Source: an uncultured Pseudomonadota bacterium
GTDB taxonomy: Bacteria; Pseudomonadota; Gammaproteobacteria; Burkholderiales; Thiobacillaceae
Reading direction: 5' to 3'
Length of the DNA stretch: 11,308 nucleotides
Assembly: GCA_903883985.1 (NCBI GenBank)
Contig: CAISDD010000111.1
Span: forward strand, 1-11,308
The notes beneath the pieces are model-generated. The model was not told the origin of the DNA. It did not search any database and was given only the letters and a program-made list of their open reading frames with translations. This document shows positions 5,651 through 11,308 of this stretch, one piece after another. Each line of letters begins with the position of its first letter. Position 1 is the first letter of the stretch. Made by a program: the position numbers and the translations under genes.

Positions 5651-5992
5651 TTACTTGGTTTTTAGGCACTCGCTCATGAAGGCCTTGCGCTCCGGTCCCT
5701 TGAGTGCTTTCTCGCTGGCTTGCCCGTTGCAGTCTTTCATGCGCTGCGGCTTCTTCACCGCCACGTCCTTCGGAGCCGCTGCCGGCTTGCCGGCGCGCAG
5801 GCACTGGCTCATGAAATCGCGCCGTTCCTGGCCCTTCTTACCCGTGGCCTCCTTGTTGCAATCGGCCATGCGTTGTTGTGACGACGTGAGCTTCTTCTCT
5901 ACGGCGGGCGTGGCGGCATTGGCCGTGTCGGCCGCGAGGGCCAGGCCGCTGGAGAGAAAACAGGCGGCGATAAGCGGAAGGAGTATCTTCAT
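5651..5992 (-). CDS. psiF: PsiF-repeat secreted protein
   Basis: A 113-residue exported protein with a signal peptide (residues 1-20, likely cut after LALA) and two copies of the PsiF repeat: QRMADCNKEATGKKGQERRDFMSQCL at about residues 40-65 and a second at about 83-110. Each repeat has two cysteines (C45/C64 and C88/C109), probably disulfide-bonded in the periplasm. The Escherichia coli namesake is induced by phosphate starvation, but its function is unknown, and no pho box is obvious here. The start ATG 5992 is preceded by AGGA at good spacing, and the signal peptide begins directly at it. It lies downstream of amiC on the same strand with 87 bases between, so it may be expressed separately. 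Confidence 0.9.
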   Translation of the reverse strand: MKILLPLIAACFLSSGLALAADTANAATPAVEKKLTSSQQRMADCNKEATGKKGQERRDFMSQCLRAGKPAAAPKDVAVKKPQRMKDCNGQASEKALKGPERKAFMSECLKTK

Positions 5993-6079
5993 GGGGGGTT
6001 CCTGGAAAGTTTGGGGAAGGAGAATCCCGCCCGACCGAGCAAGCCTAGCATAGCCTATCCATCTGCCGCGTATCCAGGA

Positions 6080-7378
6080 TCAGAGGTTCTGTACCGTCTT
6101 GTTGCGCGCCAGGGGGGGTTTCTTATCGAAATAGCGTTTGATGCCGACGGTGATGGCCGCTGCCATCTTGTCCTGGTAAGCGTTGTCGGTAAGCCGTTTT
6201 TCCTCATCCGGGTTCGAGATGAACGCGGTCTCAACCAGGATGGAGGGAATGTCCGGCGCCTTGAGCACGGCAAAGCCCGCTTGTTCCACGCGACCCTTGT
6301 GGAGTTGATTGATGTCGCCGATCTCCTGTAGCACGGAACGTCCGAGTTTCAGGCTGTCGACAATGGCGGCGGTCTGCGCCATGTCGATCAGTGCCTGCTT
6401 GACGTTCACATCCTTGACATCGATGTTGACACCGCCGATCAAATCGGCCTCGTTCTCCCGTTTTGCCAGCCACTTTGCCGCCGCCGAAGTCGCCCCCTTC
6501 TCCGACAAGGCGAACACTGAGGAGCCGCGCGCATGCGCCTGGACAAAGGCATCGGCGTGTATGGAGACGAACAGATCGGCCTGGGCGCGGCGCGCCTTGT
6601 TGACCCGTTCAAAAAGGGGAATGAAGTAATCGCCATCGCGCGTGAGAAAGGCGCGCATATTCTCCTGCTTGTCGATCAGCGCCTTGACGCGGCGGGCAAT
6701 GGACAAGGTAATGTCCTTTTCGTGCGAGCCGTTCGCCCCTTTGGCGCCGGGATCTTCGCCACCATGCCCGGCGTCGATGGCCACGGTAATCAAACGGACG
6801 TAGTCAGGTTTGACCACGGCATTGGCAAGTTTCGCTGCCTGGGCCGCTTTGGCATCGGGAATCTTGCCATCTGCGGTCTGGACCTCCACCCAATTCCCAC
6901 CGGACGATTTGCCGGCCGTGTCGGTCGCCGTCCCGACCTGCGGGTCCACAGACGCAGAGGCGGCGCGGTAGAGATCAACAACCAGACGCTGGCCGTACTC
7001 ACCCATCGGCTTCAGTTCAAAAACCTGGGGACGAACTTCGGTTTTTAGCTGTACAACCACGCGGGTCACGCCGGGCCGATTTTTCGCCACCCGGATGGAG
7101 GCGATCAGCGGATCCTCCGCACTCACCTTGGCCGCAAGTTCCTGCAACACGCCTTCCGGCTCCACCCCTTGCAGATCCAAAGCCAGGCGTTCCGGATTCT
7201 TCAGTCTTAAATACTTGTAGATCACCTTGTCAGAGAGTTCGAACGTGATGCGGCTATTTTCCGGAGAAGGCCAAAGGCGCACGGCCTTGACCACAACCTC
7301 CTTGACCGCTCCCGCCCCCGCAACCTGTGCGCAAAGGCCGAGCAGGAGTATCAGGGTCTGGATAAGTGTGCGACGCAT
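6080..7378 (-). CDS. amiC: N-acetylmuramoyl-L-alanine amidase (AmiC-type, AMIN plus Amidase_3)
   Basis: This 432-residue periplasmic zinc enzyme cleaves the bond between N-acetylmuramic acid and the stem peptide and helps separate daughter cells. A signal peptide (about residues 1-23) is followed by an AMIN domain (about 26-138) that targets the septal wall, a linker, and the Amidase_3 catalytic domain (about 196-418). Zinc ligands are seen as H205 (DAGHGG), E220 (HEKDITL) and H274 (SIHADA), and the catalytic glutamate as E383 (ILVETAFISN). A regulatory helix region is present before the last block (about 318-350), as in enzymes activated by EnvC/NlpD. ATG 7378 has GAGGCGGGG upstream. The gene start overlaps the end of tsaE by 28 nt, so the two are co-transcribed. 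Confidence 0.95.
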   Translation of the reverse strand: MRRTLIQTLILLLGLCAQVAGAGAVKEVVVKAVRLWPSPENSRITFELSDKVIYKYLRLKNPERLALDLQGVEPEGVLQELAAKVSAEDPLIASIRVAKNRPGVTRVVVQLKTEVRPQVFELKPMGEYGQRLVVDLYRAASASVDPQVGTATDTAGKSSGGNWVEVQTADGKIPDAKAAQAAKLANAVVKPDYVRLITVAIDAGHGGEDPGAKGANGSHEKDITLSIARRVKALIDKQENMRAFLTRDGDYFIPLFERVNKARRAQADLFVSIHADAFVQAHARGSSVFALSEKGATSAAAKWLAKRENEADLIGGVNIDVKDVNVKQALIDMAQTAAIVDSLKLGRSVLQEIGDINQLHKGRVEQAGFAVLKAPDIPSILVETAFISNPDEEKRLTDNAYQDKMAAAITVGIKRYFDKKPPLARNKTVQNL

Positions 7379-7797
7379 ATTTTCCCCGCCTCAGTCAAGC
7401 CCAGCAAACGGACACCGCGGCCCGCCTCGAAAATCTCCAGGCGCACCCGAAGGTCAGGCTCGGGCAACAACTCGCCGCCCTTTTCCGGCCATTCCACCAA
7501 GCATAAGCTGGTGTCGTTGAAGTATTCGCGCAAGCCCGCTTCCTGCCATTCATCTGGATCGACAAACCGATAGAAATCAAAATGGCAAATATTAAATCGT
7601 GAAAATGGATAAAGTTCAACCAAAGTATAGGTCGGACTCTTGACACGGCCGGAGTATCCCAGCTCACGCAACAAGCCGCGCGCCAGCGTGGTCTTCCCCG
7701 CGCCCAGGTCACCACTTAGCCAGACACTCAACCCAGGCCGAACCGCCCGAGCCAGGCGCGCGCCCAAAGCCAGGGTAGCGGCCTCATCCGGCAGCAT
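7351..7797 (-). CDS. tsaE: tRNA t6A biosynthesis ATPase TsaE
   Basis: TsaE is the small P-loop ATPase that works with TsaB and TsaD to place threonylcarbamoyl on A37 of ANN-decoding tRNAs. The 148-residue product shows Walker A GDLGAGKTT (residues 29-37), the SPTYTLV switch (54-60), HFDFYR (72-77) and EWPEK (102-106), all family hallmarks, at the normal length of about 150. The frame is open upstream to 8010, but those residues would lie antisense to queG; ATG 7797 gives the expected N-terminus (MLPDEAATLALG), although no strong ribosome site precedes it. It is 30 bp from the divergent queG start, so promoters for both genes overlap. In E. coli tsaE likewise precedes an amidase gene (amiB). 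Confidence 0.94.
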   Translation of the reverse strand: MLPDEAATLALGARLARAVRPGLSVWLSGDLGAGKTTLARGLLRELGYSGRVKSPTYTLVELYPFSRFNICHFDFYRFVDPDEWQEAGLREYFNDTSLCLVEWPEKGGELLPEPDLRVRLEIFEAGRGVRLLGLTEAGKICVAHLSRP

Positions 7798-7827
7798 GAG
7801 GCTGAACTCACCGCTATCATCCCCCGC

Positions 7828-8916
7828 ATGAATCAAGATCGTACTCCCGAAGTGTTGACCGCGCTGAAACCGCTGATCCGGCAGTGGGGACGGCAACTGG
7901 GCTTCAGCGCGCTGGGATTCGCGCCCATCGAACTGGGAAATGCGGAGGCGGGGCTCATGGACTGGCTGGCAAGCGGGTTTCACGGAGATATGGATTATAT
8001 GGCCCGTCACGGTGCTACCCGCGCGCGACCGGTGGAACTGATGCCCGGCACCGCCAGCATCCTCTGCGCCCGTCTGGATTATCTACCGAAGGCTGATGCG
8101 GCGGCCGACTCTCTGGCAAACCTGGATGCCCCGGAACGCGCCTACGTCTCTCGCTATGCTCTGGGGCGGGACTATCACAAGCTGATGCGCGCCCGTCTGC
8201 GGCAACTGGCGGAGCGCATCGCCCTGGAAATCGGCCCGTTTCAGTCTCGGCCCTTCGCTGATAGCGCGCCGGTGATGGAGGTGGCACTAGCCAGCCATGC
8301 AAAACTCGGCTGGCGCGGCAAACATAGCCTGCTGCTATCACGCCAGGGCTCCTGGTTTTTCCTCGGAGAACTATTCACCGACCTGGCGTTCTCTCCGGAT
8401 GAGCCGGAGGAAAACCACTGCGGCACTTGCCAGGCATGCATAGACCTGTGCCCGACACGGGCCATCGTCGCCCCCTATCGGGTGGATGCGCGGCGCTGCA
8501 TTTCCTACCTAACCATAGAACATGCCGGCGCGATTCCACTGGAATTGCGCCCACTCTTGGGCAACCGCATCTATGGCTGCGACGATTGCCAACTGGCCTG
8601 CCCATGGAACCGCTTCGCCCTTCCCACCGCCCTACCCGACTTTCTGCCGCGCAACGGACTGGACACGGCCAGCCTGAGTGCATTGTTCGCGTGGAGCGAG
8701 GAGGAATTTCTGGGGCGATTCGCCGGCTCTGCCGTCCGCCGCATCGGTCACGAACGTTGGCTGCGCAACCTCGCCGTGGCACTGGGTAATGCTCCACGCC
8801 ATGCCGCCACCATCGCCGCCCTGCAAGCGCGCCTGGATCACCCCTCGGCGCTGCTGCGCGAGCACTTACAATGGGCACTTTCCCGCCAGGCAGAAAACCA
8901 TGCAGAGTCCCGTTGA
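7828..8916 (+). CDS. queG: Epoxyqueuosine reductase QueG
   Basis: QueG performs the last step of queuosine synthesis, reducing epoxyqueuosine in the tRNA wobble position with a cobalamin cofactor and two [4Fe-4S] clusters. The 362-residue cytoplasmic protein has the N-terminal cobalamin-binding part, the conserved DSAPVMEVALA motif with the proposed catalytic Asp (D145), and a ferredoxin-like region with cysteines C198, C201, C204, C208, C224, C251, C254 and C258 (CGTCQACIDLCP, RRCISYLT, YGCDDCQLACPWN). A HEAT-like C-terminus (about 300-355) binds tRNA. Start ATG 7828 faces tsaE across 30 bp. The 3' end overlaps murI by 17 nt, which indicates a two-gene operon. Confidence 0.97.
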   Translation: MNQDRTPEVLTALKPLIRQWGRQLGFSALGFAPIELGNAEAGLMDWLASGFHGDMDYMARHGATRARPVELMPGTASILCARLDYLPKADAAADSLANLDAPERAYVSRYALGRDYHKLMRARLRQLAERIALEIGPFQSRPFADSAPVMEVALASHAKLGWRGKHSLLLSRQGSWFFLGELFTDLAFSPDEPEENHCGTCQACIDLCPTRAIVAPYRVDARRCISYLTIEHAGAIPLELRPLLGNRIYGCDDCQLACPWNRFALPTALPDFLPRNGLDTASLSALFAWSEEEFLGRFAGSAVRRIGHERWLRNLAVALGNAPRHAATIAALQARLDHPSALLREHLQWALSRQAENHAESR

Positions 8917-9712
8917 CCCGAAGAGCCCTATCGGCGTGTTCGACTCCGGTGTCGGTGGGCTCACTGTGGTGCGCGCGCTGATGGAGCGTCTGCCGTTTGA
9001 ATCCATCCATTACTTCGGCGACACCGCGCGGGTACCCTATGGCGTCAAATCGGTACAAACCATCGCCCACTACACCACCCAGATCGCCGAATTCCTCCTG
9101 GAAAAACAAGTCAAGGTGCTGATCATCGCCTGCAACACCATGGCCGCAGTCGCGGCGCAAAGGGTGGTCGATCTCTCACCGACACCGGTACTCGACGTCA
9201 TCGAGGCCGGTGCCCTGGCCGCCCTGGCCGCCACCCGCACCTATCGCATCGGCGTCATCGGCACGCCCACCACTATCAACAGCAATGCCTACGCTCGCGC
9301 CATCCACAATCTCTCGCCGAACGCGCACCTCACCTCCCAGGCTTGCGCCCTGCTTGTGCCTCTGGTGGAAGAAGGCTGGCTGGAACACCCGGTCACCCGC
9401 ATGACCGCCCAGGAATACCTCAAGCCGGTGCTGGCCGAGCAAGTGGACACCCTGGTACTGGGCTGCACCCATTACCCCCTGCTCAAGCCCCTGTTGCAGG
9501 AGGTCGCCGGCCCCGGCGTCCGCCTGGTTGACTCGGCTGAGGCGATGGCCGAACAGACCGCCACGCTGCTCACCGACCTCAAGTTACACAACCCCGAGCG
9601 CGTCCCGCCCGATTACCATTTCTGGGTCACCGATGTACCTCTGCGCTTCCAGACCATAGGAGAACGTTTTCTCGGTCGATCTCTAAACAACGTGCATGTG
9701 ATATCGTGGTGA
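8900..9712 (+). CDS. murI: Glutamate racemase MurI
   Basis: MurI converts L- to D-glutamate for peptidoglycan stem peptides. The 270-residue cytoplasmic enzyme shows the catalytic motifs of the aspartate/glutamate racemase family: FDSGVGG near the start (D15, S16), DTARVPYG (41-48), the first acid-base cysteine in IACNT (C78) and the second in GCTHYPL (C189, with H191). An in-frame extension to 8678 exists but lies wholly within queG; ATG 8900 gives the canonical N-terminus (SPIGVFDSGVGG about 10 residues in). The start overlaps the queG stop by 17 nt, so translation is probably coupled. No T-run terminator follows the stop; weak hairpins are present at 9756-9769 and 9778-9801. Confidence 0.97.
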   Translation: MQSPVDPKSPIGVFDSGVGGLTVVRALMERLPFESIHYFGDTARVPYGVKSVQTIAHYTTQIAEFLLEKQVKVLIIACNTMAAVAAQRVVDLSPTPVLDVIEAGALAALAATRTYRIGVIGTPTTINSNAYARAIHNLSPNAHLTSQACALLVPLVEEGWLEHPVTRMTAQEYLKPVLAEQVDTLVLGCTHYPLLKPLLQEVAGPGVRLVDSAEAMAEQTATLLTDLKLHNPERVPPDYHFWVTDVPLRFQTIGERFLGRSLNNVHVISW

Positions 9713-9777
9713 CGTTTGACGTAGGTTGCGCCCTGAACAGGCGTAAGTAACTCTCGCAAACGATTTTGCCTCCACAA

Positions 9778-9801
9778 ACCGGGTCGCCACCGCGAGCCGG
9801 T
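9778..9801. repeat. Hairpin in the murI-cytochrome spacer
   Basis: Arms ACCGG-G-TCGC and GCGA-G-CCGGT pair around a CACC loop with one G-G mismatch (nine base pairs). It lies between the murI stop and the promoter of the next gene and is not followed by a T run. It may slow read-through from murI, or be an extragenic palindrome. Confidence 0.4.
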
Positions 9802-9837
9802 GAGCAGGGGAGATTTGCTTGTAAAAAGTAAAATTAG

Positions 9838-9866
9838 TTTCGAAGACCTACGTATCCTTATATAAT
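9838..9866 (+). promoter_or_regulatory. Likely sigma-70 promoter of the cytochrome c gene
   Basis: A perfect TATAAT (9861-9866) lies 36 nt before the start codon. A poor -35 candidate TTTCGA (9838-9843) is at 17 bp spacing, in an A/T-rich stretch (about 9820-9845) that could act as an UP-like element. AAAGGAA at about 9889-9895 is a strong ribosome site for the ATG at 9903. Confidence 0.6.
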
Positions 9867-9902
9867 TTCTACTTCTACCACCGTACCGAAAGGAACCTGC
9901 CC

Positions 9903-10205
9903 ATGAAACTGCTGACCATCCTCGCTATCGCCTCCGCCATGGCCGCCTCAAGCACCGCTTTCGCCAGTGAAGATATGGCCAAGAAACATGGCTGCTTGGT
10001 CTGCCACGACGCCTCTGCCAAGAAAATCGGTCCTACCTGGAAAACGATTGCCGCCAAGCTCAAAGGCAACAAGGACGCAGAGAAGATCATCACCGAAACC
10101 CTCGCCAAGGGCAGCAAGGGCGTCTACGGCACGATCCCGATGCCGCCGCAGCCCAAAGCCGCAGCCGATGCGCCCGCGATGGCCAAGTGGATCATGACCC
10201 ACTGA
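9903..10205 (+). CDS. Periplasmic monoheme cytochrome c (c551/c552 type)
   Basis: A 100-residue exported class I cytochrome c. The signal peptide covers about residues 1-21 (cleavage after AFA). The mature protein of about 79 residues carries heme at CLVCH (C31, C34, H35) and the methionine ligand in TIPMPPQ (M80), followed by the short C-terminal helix AMAKWIMTH. Length and motif layout match cytochrome c551/c552, the small soluble carrier between the bc1 complex and terminal oxidases or nitrite reductases. No reductase gene lies nearby, so the partner is unknown. It has its own promoter and ribosome site upstream and an intrinsic terminator 24 bases after the stop, so it is monocistronic. 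Confidence 0.93.
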   Translation: MKLLTILAIASAMAASSTAFASEDMAKKHGCLVCHDASAKKIGPTWKTIAAKLKGNKDAEKIITETLAKGSKGVYGTIPMPPQPKAAADAPAMAKWIMTH

Positions 10206-10228
10206 TAGTCGCTCGCCCTCGGCGATCG

Positions 10229-10252
10229 AGCGGGCTTCGGCCCGCTTTTTTC
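10229..10252 (+). terminator. Rho-independent terminator of the cytochrome c gene
   Basis: AGCGGGC and GCCCGCT form a 7-bp stem closed by a stable TTCG tetraloop (10236-10239) and followed by six T (10246-10251). It sits 24 nt after the stop codon. The minus-strand YgiQ gene ends 62 bases further on. Confidence 0.93.
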
Positions 10253-10313
10253 TTGCTCACGCCCGGGCGGTTGGTTCGCGACGGGACGCCGCGCCTACGG
10301 CAACTCCGACACA

Positions 10314-11308
10314 CTAGCGCTTGCCGCGTGGCGTCGAAGGTTTCTCCGGATTGCGCGCAGCGGGCGCCAATCGGGGCGGGCGGCGTGCCGCAGGCGCACC
10401 GCCCTCGTGACGCAATCCTGTGCCGGCCGGCTGGAAGGAGGGGATCAGGTGCTTCTTGCCATTGCCGATCAGGTCGGCGCGCCCCATCGCCTGCAAGGCT
10501 ACACGCAACAAAGGCCAGTTTTCCGGGTCGTGATAGCGCAGGAAGGCCTTGTGCAATTTGCGCGTGCGACCGGAACGAACCACAGACACGCACGGGCTCG
10601 CATTATCCCCACCACGCAGCACTTTTTTCAGGGGATTGCGCTCGGTGTGATACATGGTCGTAGCCAGCGCCATCGGCGTGGGCAGGAAGGTCTGCACCTG
10701 ATCCAGACGGAAGTTGCCGCGCTTGAGCCAGAGTGCCAGGTTGAGCATGTCTTCATCGGTGGTGCCCGGATGCGCGGCGATGAAGTAGGGAATCAGATAC
10801 TGCTCCTTTCCTGCTTCCTTGGAGAAACGCTCGAACAATTGCTTGAAGCGCTCGTAAGCGCCTATGCCCGGCTTCATCATGTGGTTGAGCGGGCCGGCCT
10901 CGGTGTGTTCCGGGGCAATCTTGAGATAACCGCCGACATGATGGGAAACCAGTTCCTTGACGTATTCCGGCGAGCGCAGCGCCAGGTCGTAGCGCACGCC
11001 GGAACTGATCAATATCTTCTTGATACCGGGCAATACGCGCGCCTTGCGGTAGAGATGGATCAAGGACCCATGATCGGTGCCCAGGTTCTCGCAGATTTCA
11101 GGGAACACGCAGGACAGGCGTCGGCAGGCGGATTCGATTTTCGTATCCTTGCAGGCCAATCGGTACATGTTGGCGGTGGGGCCGCCCAGATCGGAAATCA
11201 CGCCGGTGAAACCAGGCGTCTTGTCGCGTATGGCCTCGATCTCATGCAGGATGGATTCCTCGGAGCGGCTCTGGATGATGCGACCCTCGTGCTCCGTGAT
11301 CGAGCAGA
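10314..11308 (-). CDS. ygiQ: YgiQ-family radical SAM protein, C-terminal part
   Basis: This is the C-terminal portion of a UPF0313/YgiQ radical SAM protein; the start lies beyond the window. Reading in from the edge, CSITEHEGRIIQSRSEESIL follows the end of the radical SAM cysteine motif, whose last Cys is at 11304-11306; the earlier two cysteines are outside. Next come the SAM-barrel segments GVISDLGGPTANMYRLACK, the cysteine-rich stretch ACRRLSCVFPEICENLGTDH, LISSGVRYDLAL, GGYLKIAPEHTE and YLIPYFIAAHPG, then the DUF3362 tail (RYHDPENWPLLRVALQAMGRADLIGNGKKHLIP). The last 40 residues are rich in Pro, Ala and Arg and probably disordered. The substrate of this family is not known. The stop is TAG 10314-10316. 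Confidence 0.94.
   Translation of the reverse strand, partial: CSITEHEGRIIQSRSEESILHEIEAIRDKTPGFTGVISDLGGPTANMYRLACKDTKIESACRRLSCVFPEICENLGTDHGSLIHLYRKARVLPGIKKILISSGVRYDLALRSPEYVKELVSHHVGGYLKIAPEHTEAGPLNHMMKPGIGAYERFKQLFERFSKEAGKEQYLIPYFIAAHPGTTDEDMLNLALWLKRGNFRLDQVQTFLPTPMALATTMYHTERNPLKKVLRGGDNASPCVSVVRSGRTRKLHKAFLRYHDPENWPLLRVALQAMGRADLIGNGKKHLIPSFQPAGTGLRHEGGAPAARRPPRLAPAARNPEKPSTPRGKR

Noticed and set aside
5277..6053. 258-residue plus-strand open frame
   Set aside because: It crosses the REP-like repeats and lies antisense to psiF; no domain or ribosome site supports it.
1..11308. CRISPR array, rRNA or phage gene block
   Set aside because: No regularly spaced direct repeats, no rRNA-like sequence and no phage structural genes were seen on either strand.

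Overview
The window looks like a GC-rich proteobacterial chromosome, most likely a beta- or gammaproteobacterium. This rests on small periplasmic and membrane-anchored c-type cytochromes, the queG / tsaE-amidase divergent arrangement known from those classes, REP-like palindromes resembling those of Pseudomonas, and a YgiQ-type radical SAM gene. Genus cannot be settled from the sequence alone.

Layout. Bases 1 to about 2306 are most of an IS21-family insertion sequence. Its transposase gene istA is interrupted, just before the catalytic glutamate, by a 69-72 nt in-frame insert made of four back-to-back perfect hairpins and carrying one TAG stop. istB follows intact, then two right-end direct repeats. 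From 2307 to 2614 I see no convincing gene. At 2615-3594, on the minus strand, are a small DUF4156-type lipoprotein gene and a MarC-family membrane protein gene joined by an ATGA overlap. An AT-rich spacer with repeated GGTCAC boxes (3595-3905) leads to a minus-strand tRNA-Arg(CCG) and a truncated copy of its 5' half. A diheme membrane-anchored cytochrome c (4222-4998, plus) follows, then 650 bases of palindrome-rich, gene-free DNA.

From 5651 the minus strand carries psiF, then amiC and tsaE (listed left to right; tsaE is transcribed first and overlaps amiC). Divergently, queG and murI overlap on the plus strand. A monoheme cytochrome c with its own promoter and a clear intrinsic terminator (9903-10252) follows. 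The window ends inside a minus-strand YgiQ-family radical SAM gene whose N-terminal half is outside.

Functionally the right half is housekeeping: cell-wall precursor and septal-wall cleavage (murI, amiC), tRNA modification (tsaE for t6A, queG for queuosine) and electron transfer (two cytochromes). The unusual parts are the hairpin insert in istA, the diheme cytochrome whose second heme lacks the expected methionine, the partial tRNA duplication, and the GGTCAC cluster next to it.
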